Below, one piece after another: positions 8,482 through 17,999 of a DNA stretch of 64,000 bases. The notes beneath the pieces were generated by a model, which worked only from the letters and a program-made list of their open reading frames with translations, searched no databases and was not told where the DNA came from. Position numbers and translations under genes: made by a program. The stretch comes from Sulfurovum sp. NBC37-1 (GTDB taxonomy: Bacteria; Campylobacterota; Campylobacteria; Campylobacterales; Sulfurovaceae). Every line of letters begins with the position of its first letter. Positions within the stretch are counted from its first letter, which is position 1. Location: positions 2,498,278-2,562,277 of the forward strand of contig NC_009663.1 in assembly GCF_000010345.1 (NCBI RefSeq), read 5' to 3'.

Positions 8482-9711
8482 ATGGCACGTATCACTAACC
8501 CCCTGACAGACAAAGAGATCAAGGCTGCGAAACCAAAGGAAAAAGAGTACAAACTCTTTGATGGAGGAGGTCTTTACCTATCAATTACTCCAAAAGGTCA
8601 GAAGTGGTGGCGTTTGAAATATCGCTTTGATGGAAAAGAGAAGCGTATCTCATTAGGAGTGTACCCTAATACCTCTCTCCAGGATGCAAGGCAGCAAAGA
8701 GAAGATTTTAAAACACAAATAGCTAAAGGTATCGACCCATCACGAGAACGTAAAGAGAAAAAGGAAGCGGTCAAAGCTGAGGTTTTCAAGAGCCGGAACA
8801 CCTTTAAAAGCATTTGCCTTGAATGGATAGAGCTTCAACGTCCACAAATGGCAGAAGCCACACTCTCTAAGTATGAAAGGACTCTGGAGAAAGACTTTTA
8901 TGCTCCTCTGGGAGATAAGAGCATGAATGACATCACCCGTCACGACCTCATCACCATAGCTCAGGTCATACAGGACAGAGGTGCAGTAGAAACCGCCCAC
9001 CGTTCATTAGGATTATGTAACCGTATTTGGCGGTATGCCTTACAGTTTGACAAAGTAGGTCATAACATTGTCAGCGATATTTCCAAAAAGGATGTATTGC
9101 GATCCTATAAGAATAAAAGCTTTAAAACCATAACCGATGAGGTGCGTATCGGTGAACTTATGAATGCTATTGACAATTACACTGGAGAGTTTACAACCAA
9201 ATCAGCATTAAGGTTACTACCCCTTACTTTTGTCCGACCTCACAATATCCGTTATGCTGAGTGGTCAGAGTTTGATCTCGAAAATGGGATATGGACTATC
9301 CCAGCAGAAAAAATGAAAATGAAAAAGGAACATAAGCTACCACTTGCACCACAGGCGGTAAAAATCCTTAAAGAGATATACCCTTATACCAATGATGCAA
9401 AGTATGTATTCCACAGCCCTATAAGCCGTTTAAAGGCTATTTCGGAGAACACGCTCAATATGGCACTTAAACGCCTTGATTTTGGCGGTGAGATAGTTTC
9501 ACACGGATTTAGAGCTATGTTCAGTACATTAGCTTATGAGAGTGGTAAGTTCAGGAGTGAAGTGATCGAGGATCTGTTAGCCCACCAAGAAGCGAACCAA
9601 GTCAAAAAAGCATACAACCGTGCAGCATATGATGCGGAAAAAAGAGAGATCGTTGAGTGGTATGCTGATTATTTGGAAAATGTAAAAATTAAAGAAAGGA
9701 TTAATAAATGA
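8482..9711 (+). CDS. tyrosine integrase, P4-like
   Basis: A 409-aa site-specific recombinase. The N-terminal DUF4102-like arm-binding region (LTDKEIKAAKPKEKEYKLFD, then GGLYLSITPKG) marks the P4 integrase type. Catalytic residues are visible: first Arg in TFVRPHNIRYAEWSEFD, H-x-x-R in SHGFRAMFSTLAYESG, then LLAHQ and Tyr in KKAYNRAAY. The SD AAAGGAGA precedes the ATG. It lies next to attL in tRNA-Val and should drive integration and excision of the 8295-14196 island. Its stop overlaps the next ATG (ATGA). Confidence 0.93.
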   Translation: MARITNPLTDKEIKAAKPKEKEYKLFDGGGLYLSITPKGQKWWRLKYRFDGKEKRISLGVYPNTSLQDARQQREDFKTQIAKGIDPSRERKEKKEAVKAEVFKSRNTFKSICLEWIELQRPQMAEATLSKYERTLEKDFYAPLGDKSMNDITRHDLITIAQVIQDRGAVETAHRSLGLCNRIWRYALQFDKVGHNIVSDISKKDVLRSYKNKSFKTITDEVRIGELMNAIDNYTGEFTTKSALRLLPLTFVRPHNIRYAEWSEFDLENGIWTIPAEKMKMKKEHKLPLAPQAVKILKEIYPYTNDAKYVFHSPISRLKAISENTLNMALKRLDFGGEIVSHGFRAMFSTLAYESGKFRSEVIEDLLAHQEANQVKKAYNRAAYDAEKREIVEWYADYLENVKIKERINK

Positions 9712-10244
9712 ATGCTAATACAAACAATGAAGAAGCTATTAGAGAGCTGGATGCAATAGTAAATACATATGGCATTGATGTTATCCGGGAATACCTCAAA
9801 TCTTATAATAAACAAGCAAGGAGAAAACAAAAAAAAGGTAATAAAAAAGATGAAGTAGCTATTGATGTGTATAATCTGATTATGAGCGGTGAATATGATT
9901 TAGCCCATGCAATTATTGAGATTAGTATTCAGAGGGATACATCAGACGCAACAGTGAAAAATCATAAGAATGCTTTTTACCAACAAGCAAAACAAGATTA
10001 TTTAAGAGCATATGAAATTTATTTAAAGACATATGATGCAAATAAAAATTTTGTAGGGATAGAGTTAACTACAAGCTGGAGTGGCTACGAGGAGCTTTAC
10101 TCCACAATATACGAGCATATGGAAAACTATACTCAAGAAAAATTGAAAATATACTACTACCTTTTTAATGATGTTTTCTTGGACAAAAAGGATGTGAAAG
10201 AAAAAATAAAAAAACTTGAAGAAAATGTTGAAATTCCCTTTTAA
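9708..10244 (+). CDS. hypothetical protein, island cargo
   Basis: A 178-aa soluble, largely helical and charged protein of no recognised family. It starts within the integrase stop codon (ATGA, 9708-9711), so it is translationally coupled to the integrase. The region is much more AT-rich than the integrase, suggesting a different origin. A basic stretch (QARRKQKKGNKKD) at about residues 43-55 could bind nucleic acid. Coupling may mean a role in recombination directionality, or just cargo; neither is shown. Confidence 0.7.
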   Translation: MNANTNNEEAIRELDAIVNTYGIDVIREYLKSYNKQARRKQKKGNKKDEVAIDVYNLIMSGEYDLAHAIIEISIQRDTSDATVKNHKNAFYQQAKQDYLRAYEIYLKTYDANKNFVGIELTTSWSGYEELYSTIYEHMENYTQEKLKIYYYLFNDVFLDKKDVKEKIKKLEENVEIPF

Positions 10245-10444
10245 GTACTAAAAAGATATTAAGTAAGTACTTAAAAGGTATTAATTTACTACTAATATTG
10301 TGCTATTAAAATGCTACTAAAATATTAAGCTAATACCTCTCTTCAAAAGCCCAGTTTATGGTATTTTAACTCACTTATATCTATGTCATAATTCTCTCAT
10401 ATAACGTTATAAAACCCTATATCAAATATTAAAAGGTTAAGACA
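10245..10444. repeat. AT-rich intergenic with TACTAA/TATTAA motifs
   Basis: About 200 bp with repeated variants of AAGTACTTAAAAGGTATTA, TACTACTAATATT and GCTACTAAAATATTAAGC, without an ORF. It precedes the AlpA-like gene. It could be a protein-binding or origin-like region, or simply AT-rich spacer. Confidence 0.35.
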
Positions 10445-10627
10445 ATGAGAGAAGAACAACCCCGTAAACAAAACTACAGAGCCAAAGAAGCAGCCGAGTA
10501 TCTTGGAGTAGCCCTATCGACGATCTGGCTATATGCAAAGCAAGGACGCTTAACACCTATCAAACTATCCCCACGCATTACAGTATTCAAAAAAGATGAG
10601 CTGGACAATCTTGGAATAACCGCATAA
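10445..10627 (+). CDS. AlpA/excisionase-like HTH protein
   Basis: A 60-aa MerR-type helix-turn-helix protein (YRAKEAAEYLGVALSTIWLY, then AKQGRLTPIKLSPRITVF), matching the AlpA/excisionase fold seen in P4-like islands where it activates or directs excision. The SD AAAGG lies 8 nt before the ATG. Length is typical. Its likely job is control of the nearby integrase or of excision. Confidence 0.82.
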   Translation: MREEQPRKQNYRAKEAAEYLGVALSTIWLYAKQGRLTPIKLSPRITVFKKDELDNLGITA

Positions 10628-10852
10628 TGGTTATCTCTCCCAGGAGGTGTAATATGTAGGATACATTCACCAAAACTTTAACAGAGTAAAGAGGTGATGA
10701 GGTATCGAGTGCAGGAACTCAATTATACCACACTTCACTCTCTTATTCCTCTTAAAGTACCGACCTCAACCCACTTTTGGGCTTTTGAAAAATGCACCTA
10801 ATGCAGGAGGATAAAGCTCACTCTGATTTTTGTCAAATTCAAGGAGTTCACA
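10628..10852 (+). other. 225-bp leader region with a start-stop element
   Basis: No gene is seen. It contains AGGAGGTG at 10643-10650 followed by ATG-TAG (10654-10659), a minimal start-stop codon pair with a strong ribosome site, and a T/C-rich stretch further on. The next gene starts at 10853 behind CAAGGAG. Confidence 0.4.
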
Positions 10853-11236
10853 ATGACAATAGAACAACACGAACTATACGAAAAACGTACCAAAGAGATG
10901 GAAACCATAGCCAACATCATCGAGGCATTACCGATCAATGAGCAATGGATTAAACTCTTCACAGCAATGGCTTATTATAGAGGCTGGAGAAAGCTACCCG
11001 AGCATAAGCAAGAAAAGCTTATCAATATCGCTGAACAAAACAGCCCCTCAGTTGCCACTATTGTAGAGCAAAGGCATACAAAACTGAGTCTTGATAAGAT
11101 CGAGCGTATCGCTACAGTAGTCACAGACGAAGCAGACAGAGCTAAGATACGGGACTATCTCCTAAACCTGAGCTGGGAGAATGCAAAAAAGAGCATCAAT
11201 CTCATCATAGCATCCTACGAAGATCAAGCTGCATAG
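10853..11236 (+). CDS. hypothetical protein
   Basis: A 127-aa, predominantly helical, charged protein with no recognised family. The ATG is preceded by AAGGAG at good spacing. It ends 7 nt before the next gene, so the two are likely cotranscribed. Within the tRNA-Val island its position after AlpA and before a HTH-tailed protein suggests replication or maintenance functions of the element, which is inference only. Confidence 0.72.
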   Translation: MTIEQHELYEKRTKEMETIANIIEALPINEQWIKLFTAMAYYRGWRKLPEHKQEKLINIAEQNSPSVATIVEQRHTKLSLDKIERIATVVTDEADRAKIRDYLLNLSWENAKKSINLIIASYEDQAA

Positions 11237-11243
11237 AGGCTAA

Positions 11244-12005
11244 ATGACCCCTGAACCTTTGCACCGTCCTTTTATCGGTATAAGTATATGCCAAAGCGAC
11301 TACAGCAAGGTAAAGGGGCTACTCCCATCACCAAGTTATACTGATACGCTTTATTCAAGAAACTCACAAACCCTTATATTGATCTATGAGATAGAAGGCT
11401 ACATCACTTCACCAAATCAGTACCGATGGATAAGCAATATCAAATTAGGGCTTCAAGCATTTCTATGTGTGGCTTTTAAATATGTTGATGAATTCCATAT
11501 CACAGACACGACAGAAGTTAGAGGCAATATCTACACCATATCCGAACTCTCAAAGGCATTTAAAGCCCCGATGATCATCTACCCTGATATAATGTACCCC
11601 TCAACGAAACAAGAGCTTTATAAGCGTTTATGTTGGTATGGTCAAAGACTAATACACCAAAGAGCATTTACCAAAGAGGCTATGACCTCAGCAGCTCTAC
11701 AGATGAATGACAAGTTAGATAAAAAGTATCAACCCAAAGAACTGCATAAAAAAGCACTGGGTGCCTATATGTTCATCGATCAGAATAGAGACAGGTTTCG
11801 AGTCAGACTTAATGATGTTCAATTAAAAGAAGCTCACTCAAAAGGTGGACAACTTAGGAGAGATCAAAGAGTGCAGCAAACGAAAGAGAGAGTGCAGCAA
11901 CTTTTAAAGAGTGGTGACTTCTTGAAACCTAACGGAAAAGCCAATCTGACCGCTCTTGCTAAAGCTATGAATATGACACGAAAGACAGTAGCCAAATATG
12001 TGTAG
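11244..12005 (+). CDS. hypothetical protein with C-terminal HTH
   Basis: A 253-aa protein of unknown family. The last about 25 residues (GKANLTALAKAMNMTRKTVA) read as a helix-turn-helix, and a basic, Gln-rich region precedes it (GGQLRRDQRVQQTKERVQQL). The N-terminal two thirds have no recognised motif. Genes of this layout in integrative elements may encode DNA-binding replication or maintenance proteins; I cannot be specific. The direct repeats just downstream are potential binding sites. Confidence 0.68.
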   Translation: MTPEPLHRPFIGISICQSDYSKVKGLLPSPSYTDTLYSRNSQTLILIYEIEGYITSPNQYRWISNIKLGLQAFLCVAFKYVDEFHITDTTEVRGNIYTISELSKAFKAPMIIYPDIMYPSTKQELYKRLCWYGQRLIHQRAFTKEAMTSAALQMNDKLDKKYQPKELHKKALGAYMFIDQNRDRFRVRLNDVQLKEAHSKGGQLRRDQRVQQTKERVQQLLKSGDFLKPNGKANLTALAKAMNMTRKTVAKYV

Positions 12006-12024
12006 CCCTCCACCTCTTACCATG

Positions 12025-12137
12025 ATACAACAGCTAACTACCCACTTTCTCACAAAGCCCCGCCACAGCGTAAAGTTGAGAAGTGCAAAAGTGGCAAAAA
12101 ACAGGATAGTGTTATACAACAGCTAACTACCCACTTT
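12025..12137 (+). repeat. 24-bp direct repeat, two copies
   Basis: A 24-bp sequence beginning ATACAACAGCTAACTACC occurs at 12025-12048 and again at 12114-12137 (89-bp period). The 300-bp gap 12006-12304 holds no other gene-like signal. The repeats could be iterons or protein sites. Confidence 0.55.
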
Positions 12138-12337
12138 TTAGATTTAGTGACAAGGTTTTTCAAGGTATGAACCTTAGCAAAACTTAGCATTTAGATGTTG
12201 ATAAAAGTTGACATTTAAAAGAGTTTTTTCACACCATGCAGACACTAAAGAAAACAGTAAGGAAATGGCCAATCATATAACCCAAAGGGTATTAAAAAGA
12301 TATAATGGTGTTTCATCTTAATACAGGAGGTTTTACG

Positions 12338-12535
12338 ATGGATGATAAAGGCAAAAGCATTACAAAGACAGTATCTATGTCAGATATGCCAAAAGAAGCC
12401 GTTAACGAGGCTTTAGCGAGTGCTAAGAGAGCACAGAAGATCGTTAGGGCAAAGCTCAAGGCAGGAGAAACCATAGAGATACCGGAGTGGTTGGATAAAG
12501 CATTGGATGAGGTGGATGATATTTCAGACAAGTAA
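12338..12535 (+). CDS. small hypothetical protein
   Basis: A 65-aa protein starting at the ATG at 12338, chosen because AGGAGG lies 7 nt upstream; an upstream in-frame ATG at 12305 lacks a ribosome site. It is acidic at the C-terminus, with a central segment EALASAKRAQKIVRAKLKAG resembling an amphipathic helix and IPEWLDKALDEVDD after it. It could be antitoxin-like, but no toxin partner follows. Function unknown. Confidence 0.6.
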   Translation: MDDKGKSITKTVSMSDMPKEAVNEALASAKRAQKIVRAKLKAGETIEIPEWLDKALDEVDDISDK

Positions 12536-12677
12536 CGGGGGCGTTCACATCTCTACAATCCTCATAGCCGTACACCGATGCCCCAGCCTTGATTTTGTGC
12601 GTACCAATTTCAAAAAACCTAAAATAGGTTTCACTAAAGGCTGCTGTGAATAAAATCGATAGGTTCTGCTGTGATAT

Positions 12678-12726
12678 TTGCGCATAAACGGGGGGTGCTA
12701 ACCCCAAAGTACCTCTATTTTTAAAG
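12678..12726 (+). terminator. possible terminator hairpin
   Basis: GGGG-TGCTAA-CCCC stem-loop near 12690-12705 followed a few bases later by CTCTATTTTT. It lies between the small plus-strand gene and the convergent repressor gene. Confidence 0.35.
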
Positions 12727-12752
12727 TTTTCCCAAAGTGTAAAAGGTCTACC

Positions 12753-12971
12753 CTATTTTTGACACACTGTTTCTTGCAATAGCTGCTTCAACTCTTTGCA
12801 CTCTTTATTGTCTATGTATAGATCAAGCCACGACTCCACCCATGATGGGATAGGCTTATTATCATCATTCCAATTGTTCACAGTGTTGTAACTAATATTT
12901 GCTAATTCTGCAAAATCCTTTTTGCTTAATCCTATGCCTTTAAGCATACTTGTTAATTGTTCCTTATTCAT
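12753..12971 (-). CDS. XRE-like repressor of the island
   Basis: A 72-aa helix-turn-helix protein starting at the ATG at 12971 (MNKEQLTSMLKGIGLSKKDF), preceded by AAGG; upstream in-frame codons lie in the promoter region. The HTH reads GLSKKDFAELANISYNTVNN. It is divergent from a small-gene operon at 13111 across a 140-bp control region with a strong promoter and inverted operator-like arms, the layout of a phage-type repressor switch. Confidence 0.75.
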   Translation of the reverse strand: MNKEQLTSMLKGIGLSKKDFAELANISYNTVNNWNDDNKPIPSWVESWLDLYIDNKECKELKQLLQETVCQK

Positions 12972-12989
12972 TAATAACCTTATATTTAT

Positions 12990-13002
12990 ATCTTTATGAT
13001 GT
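12990..13002. promoter_or_regulatory. operator arm 1 of the divergent switch
   Basis: ATCTTTATGATGT, the exact reverse complement of ACATCATAAAGAT at 13083-13095. The two arms flank the promoter at 13042-13070. Confidence 0.55.
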
Positions 13003-13041
13003 AATATTTTACATAAAAACATCTAAATAATACATTATCAC

Positions 13042-13070
13042 TTGACTTTTATATTTATATGATGTATAAT
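13042..13070 (+). promoter_or_regulatory. sigma70 promoter of the small-gene operon
   Basis: TTGACT at 13042-13047, 17-bp spacer, TATAAT at 13065-13070: close to consensus. It points at the gene starting at 13111. Confidence 0.75.
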
Positions 13071-13082
13071 TACTAATATTAA

Positions 13083-13095
13083 ACATCATAAAGAT
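13083..13095. promoter_or_regulatory. operator arm 2 of the divergent switch
   Basis: ACATCATAAAGAT, inverted copy of 12990-13002, located between the promoter and the start codon at 13111, where a bound repressor would block transcription. Confidence 0.55.
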
Positions 13096-13110
13096 GTAAA
13101 AAGGCATAAG

Positions 13111-13299
13111 ATGAAAAAGTTAGACTTAATCGCATTAGACAATGGAATTGAAAACACAGGCGATGCGTACGGTAAAACATTGCTGCTACAAGCCATACTA
13201 AACAGCATGAGTGAAGAGGAAGCCAATAGCTTTATGAATGACACGTTAATGATGTTGGATGATGAGATAGAAGCGTATGACATAAGAGAGGTAGCATAA
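13111..13299 (+). CDS. small hypothetical protein
   Basis: A 62-aa acidic protein of unknown family behind the strong promoter at 13042 and SD AAAAAGG. It is rich in Glu/Asp toward the C-terminus (DDEIEAYDIREVA). Its stop overlaps the next start (TAATG at 13297-13301), so translation is coupled. As the first gene under repressor control it may be an early gene of the island. Confidence 0.62.
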   Translation: MKKLDLIALDNGIENTGDAYGKTLLLQAILNSMSEEEANSFMNDTLMMLDDEIEAYDIREVA

Positions 13300-13568
13300 T
13301 GCAGGTATCACGGTTTAAAGTATTGAAGATCATCAACGACACGAACGGTAAAATATTCGCGGTGCAGTTCACAAAGAAAGACGGAACGCTTAGAATGATG
13401 TTAGCCCGATTAGGGGTTCAAAAAGACTTGAAAGGAGGTAACAATGGTGCAAGTGAAAAGAACAGCTTAATCACCGTGTGGGATATGGTAGCAAATGGCT
13501 ATCGTATGGTGAACTTGGAAACGCTGCTCACGCTCAAGGTGGGCGGTGTAAGATATGAGGTCGTTTGA
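13299..13568 (+). CDS. small hypothetical protein
   Basis: An 89-aa protein, second gene of the repressor-controlled operon, with coupled start. It reads as a small beta-rich basic domain (GKIFAVQFTKKDGTLRMMLA near the start and VGGVRYEVV at the end). No family recognised, though such small domains are frequent in phage and plasmid operons. Confidence 0.6.
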   Translation: MQVSRFKVLKIINDTNGKIFAVQFTKKDGTLRMMLARLGVQKDLKGGNNGASEKNSLITVWDMVANGYRMVNLETLLTLKVGGVRYEVV

Positions 13569-13601
13569 CCTCAACACACAAAAAATATGAAAGGGTAGAA
13601 G

Positions 13602-13823
13602 ATGAAAACAGAGATCATGGAAATAGAGCATAACGAGTTTTGGAAAAGGGTGCAAAAGCTTGAACAGGCTACAGCAGCACTCAAAGCGGTGAAATACAGT
13701 GCGATAGGGAACCAATACAATGAGCATGTTGCGTTGACCCAGGATGAGATAGAACATCTATGTGATGCAGTAATAGAGCTAATAGAACCGGCAAAGGATT
13801 TATTTTATAGCCATACCCCCTAA
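13602..13823 (+). CDS. small hypothetical protein
   Basis: A 73-aa helical protein, third in the small operon, 33 nt after the previous gene with AAGGGTAGAAG before its ATG. No family recognised. It is the last gene before attR; 13824-14108 carries no gene but includes two integrase arm-type repeats. Confidence 0.52.
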   Translation: MKTEIMEIEHNEFWKRVQKLEQATAALKAVKYSAIGNQYNEHVALTQDEIEHLCDAVIELIEPAKDLFYSHTP

Positions 13824-14032
13824 ATAAGTTGCAAGAGAGTTTCTGTGATCTGCTAACAAATATCGACCTAACTAAAGTTGGCACGAGATTGCATGACTAT
13901 GTAGCAAATTATCATAAAGCCAATCTGTGGCACAATAAAAAATCTAACAAAAAAATTGGGAAAATATGAGAGGCATAAACCGGGTAGCTGAAAACTGGTA
14001 AATAGTCAGCACCAAGACAGCACTTACCTTTA

Positions 14033-14058
14033 GATTTTAGGGATAGTTTTAGGGATAA
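14033..14058 (+). repeat. integrase arm-type repeats near attR
   Basis: Two tandem copies of TTTTAGGGATA(A), matching those at 8402-8481 near attL in the same orientation. Confidence 0.55.
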
Positions 14059-14108
14059 CTTTAAAGACTATGCCTTTATGACCCCATAAAATAGGCTCAT
14101 TCGAGAGT

Positions 14109-14196
14109 AATCGTGATCACCACTCCACAATTTAACCCAATCCAGTAAAACCTAACAAAGCCCCTTAAATATGGGATTTAAAGCATATTTATCATC
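14109..14196 (+). repeat. attR of the tRNA-Val island
   Basis: Second copy of the 88-bp repeat, including a partial tRNA-Val 3' end with CCA. It closes an island of about 5.8 kb. Confidence 0.92.
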
Positions 14197-14230
14197 CACC
14201 CATTAAATCATAAGTGCAATTCCACCTCAA

Positions 14231-15093
14231 TCAGGCAGTTAATTCCTTAGCAAATTCTTCGAAAAATACTTCATACGGTGTTCTGTAGTTCAGTACTTTT
14301 TGCGGCCTGTGATTCAGCTTCTCTTGTATGGTAATGATTTCCTCCTTAGATATCTGCGTAAAGTCACTCTTCTTAGGAATGTACTGTCTTATCAAACCAT
14401 TTGTATGTTCATTCAAGCCTCTTTCTCATGAGTGATATGGATTGGCGAAATAGAAATCTGTATCAAGTACTTCAGATACTTCTTTGTGGTAGGCGAATTC
14501 TTTTCCATTGTCTGATGTAATTGTTTTTACAATCGATTTGATGGGTTCAAGCATCTCAATGAGCGCATGGGTTACTATCTGGGTATGCTTAAATGAAACT
14601 TTCTTTATCAGAGTGAACTTTGACTTTCTATCAACCACTGTCACCAAAGCACCAATATGGTCTTTACCGATAACCGTATCGATCTCAAGGTCTCCTATAC
14701 GTTTCTTCTTCTCAACGATCTTTGGACGTTTGTCAATCATGGTACGGTCAATGATCATGCCCCTGCGCTGATAATTTCCGGATCGTTTATGATACTTCTT
14801 GTTCTTGTGTCTGAGGTATTTGTAGAGTCTGCCTTTATGGGCTTTGTCTCGGTAAATGAATTGATAGATCGTTTCATGGGGAATGGTGCCAATACCATCA
14901 TGTTTCATTCTCCCTGCGATCTGCTCGGGAGACCATCCTACTTTGAGCTTGGTTCGAATATATTTTTCTACACCTTGATTAATAACTGTATACTTTGGTT
15001 TGAACTGATGCCTCTGTCTGGTATTCAAATGTGCTGTAGAATATTCATATCTGTTGGAATGCTTATCCCAGTTTCTTCTGATCTCTCTACTTA
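14231..15093 (-). pseudogene. IS30 transposase, C-terminal part with nonsense codon
   Basis: On the minus strand this reads from SREIRRNWDKHSNRYEYSTA through an IS30 integrase core (DLEIDTVIGKDH, TITSDNGKEF, then NEHTNGLIRQY and a terminal PYEVFFEEF). The reading frame is broken by a TGA at 14426-14428 in PYHS-stop-ERGLNE, where IS30 proteins have Trp; TGG to TGA is a single change. The N-terminal HTH is separated by the IS5-like insertion and lies at 16372-16489. The gene is therefore inactive. Confidence 0.88.
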
Positions 15094-16371
<1,278 letters not shown>

Positions 16372-16489
16372 TATTTATCGTTGAAGGATGAACTCCGATA
16401 TGTTCCGCAATTTCTTTTTGTTTGTATCCTCTCCCCAATAAAATCGAAATATGGTATCGTTCTTTGAGGGTTAATTGTTTGTATTTCAT
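16372..16489 (-). pseudogene. IS30 transposase, N-terminal HTH fragment
   Basis: From an ATG at 16489 (minus) it reads MKYKQLTLKERYHISILLGR and a helix-turn-helix KQKEIAEHIGVHPSTI, then ends at the IS5-like insertion. It is the missing front of the pseudogene at 14231-15093. Confidence 0.85.
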
Positions 16490-16620
16490 AGTGCTTTCCT
16501 GGATTTGTGGTGAAAAAAGGATAACCTATGATCGGTTAACCCTCTCTTTCACGTAACTCTCTCAGAAATTGCACTTTTGGTTGAATTGGCGAATCAAATT
16601 CCTACTTCACTTTTCCAAAA

Positions 16621-16791
16621 CAATCCCAAATCTCGAAATAGAATTCTTGTAATCTTTGCCATGCTCGTGTCCATGGGGTTTGTTTTCATGTTTGAGGCGT
16701 ACCCGTAGGTGCGGTGATGAGCAGGAAGCGAAGCCCATGAATGCGATGATTGTGAAGAGTGGTGAATTTCTATTTCGCGATTTGGGACAAT
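16621..16791. repeat. 171-bp element with long imperfect terminal inverted repeats
   Basis: CAATCCCAAATCTCGAAATA (from 16621) is mirrored by the segment at 16764-16791, whose complement reads GTCCCAAATCGCGAAATAGA. About 25 bp pair with few mismatches, enclosing 117 bp with no ORF. This is the form of a MITE-like element or a folded RNA. The 260-bp gap 16577-16836 holds nothing else. Confidence 0.5.
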
Positions 16792-16857
16792 CATTATCGG
16801 ATAACTATTAAAATTATATGGTAGAATTATAATCTATTGCCAAAAAGGGAGATATAT

Positions 16858-17907
16858 ATGCCGGAATCACAACTGGAATCACAACTGGAGTATCAGGAAG
16901 AACACTTCTATAGTATGATGAGAATGAGTGTTCTGTTGGTATTGACCTTTTTAAGTTTTTTTATCAGTCCAAATTTCATACCAAAGATACAGCTCCTACA
17001 ACTGGTTCTTGGTACACTAATGATTATTTCTTTGGCCTACCATGCACTAATCACTTATATGCCAGATCGTTTTGTTATTATCAGGAAAAATCTTCTTCTT
17101 TTGATGGACTTTTTCATACTGACATTCTTTATAGATGCACTGGGAGAGAACGGCATCTATCTTCTGCCACTCTATGCGATTATTGTTATGCAGAGCAGTG
17201 TAAGCTACGGTCTGAACTACTATGTCAGCGGTGCCGTGATTGCCATAGCCTCATTGGCCTATCTCGTAACCTTTTCCTCCTACTGGAAGGGACAATATGA
17301 TATCATTGTGGCTTTTGGTATCACCACACTGCTTGTACCGCTTTTCTATATCAAAACGCAACTCAGACTGGATAAAAAACTCAATGAAGCTGAAGAGAAG
17401 ATCGCTTATGTGGACCAACTCGAAGAGAATATAAATATAGAACTCACTGGTATAGAAAACAGAGATACTTACAAAAATACCCTCAAAGAGCTTGTGAAAG
17501 AAAAAGCAACATTTAGCCTTCTTTTCATTTCACTGCAGCAAAACTTTGACGGAAAAAAAGAGGAGAATGTTAACGAAACGCTCCTACAGGATATAGTAGA
17601 TAAGATCAACAAGATTCTTGATCAAGATGATCTCTTTGTCAGACTGAGTGGTAGCGAATTTGCTATTATCAGTAAAAAACCACGTGCTTTCCTCCGAAAA
17701 TATCTGCAGAAACTTGAGAATGCTATTATTTCTACACACAAGGTCAACGGCAGAAATGTCCATATTGAACCCAATATCGGTATAGCACTCTATCCTGAAG
17801 ATGGTCAAAATGAAATGGCTATCGGTAAATGTGCCGATGAAGCCATGCATGCGGTCAAAGAGAAACAAAACATTCACCATCTCTTTTATCGTGGGAATGC
17901 AAGTTAA
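16858..17907 (+). CDS. membrane protein with degenerate GGDEF domain
   Basis: A 349-aa protein starting at the ATG at 16858, behind AAAGGGAG (an upstream TTG in frame lacks a ribosome site). Five or six transmembrane helices fill residues about 20-170, then a coiled linker (LDKKLNEAEEKIAYVDQLEE) and a GGDEF-fold domain. The active-site signature is RLSGSEFAII instead of RxGGDEF, so diguanylate cyclase activity is unlikely; conserved tail elements (IGIALYPEDG, CADEAMHAVKEK) confirm the fold. It may act as a c-di-GMP- or ligand-sensing scaffold. It stands alone before thrS. Confidence 0.85.
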   Translation: MPESQLESQLEYQEEHFYSMMRMSVLLVLTFLSFFISPNFIPKIQLLQLVLGTLMIISLAYHALITYMPDRFVIIRKNLLLLMDFFILTFFIDALGENGIYLLPLYAIIVMQSSVSYGLNYYVSGAVIAIASLAYLVTFSSYWKGQYDIIVAFGITTLLVPLFYIKTQLRLDKKLNEAEEKIAYVDQLEENINIELTGIENRDTYKNTLKELVKEKATFSLLFISLQQNFDGKKEENVNETLLQDIVDKINKILDQDDLFVRLSGSEFAIISKKPRAFLRKYLQKLENAIISTHKVNGRNVHIEPNIGIALYPEDGQNEMAIGKCADEAMHAVKEKQNIHHLFYRGNAS

Positions 17908-17913
17908 TTTTGG

Positions 17914-17919
17914 TATAAT
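17914..17919 (+). promoter_or_regulatory. -10 box of thrS
   Basis: TATAAT in TTTTGGTATAATATG, just after the GGDEF gene; transcription would start near 17926, 70 nt before the thrS GTG. Confidence 0.5.
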
Positions 17920-17945
17920 ATGCCCATTTTTAACACGGCCATTCT

Positions 17946-17999
17946 ATGCATTTCAGCATGATCAGACTGGTCGCATATGACAGAAAAGGGTTATTGTGA
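17946..17999 (+). CDS. possible 17-aa leader peptide of thrS
   Basis: ATG at 17946 opens a short frame ([17 protein letters not shown]) whose TGA at 17997-17999 overlaps the GTG start of thrS (GTGA). No good ribosome site precedes it and there is no Thr codon run, so evidence is only the perfect stop/start overlap. Confidence 0.25.
   Translation: MHFSMIRLVAYDRKGLL

Noticed and set aside
14426..14428. UGA read as tryptophan (alternative genetic code)
   Set aside because: All other genes use TGG for Trp and TGA as stop (for example thrS and dapF region junctions); the transposase is otherwise broken, so a nonsense mutation explains it.
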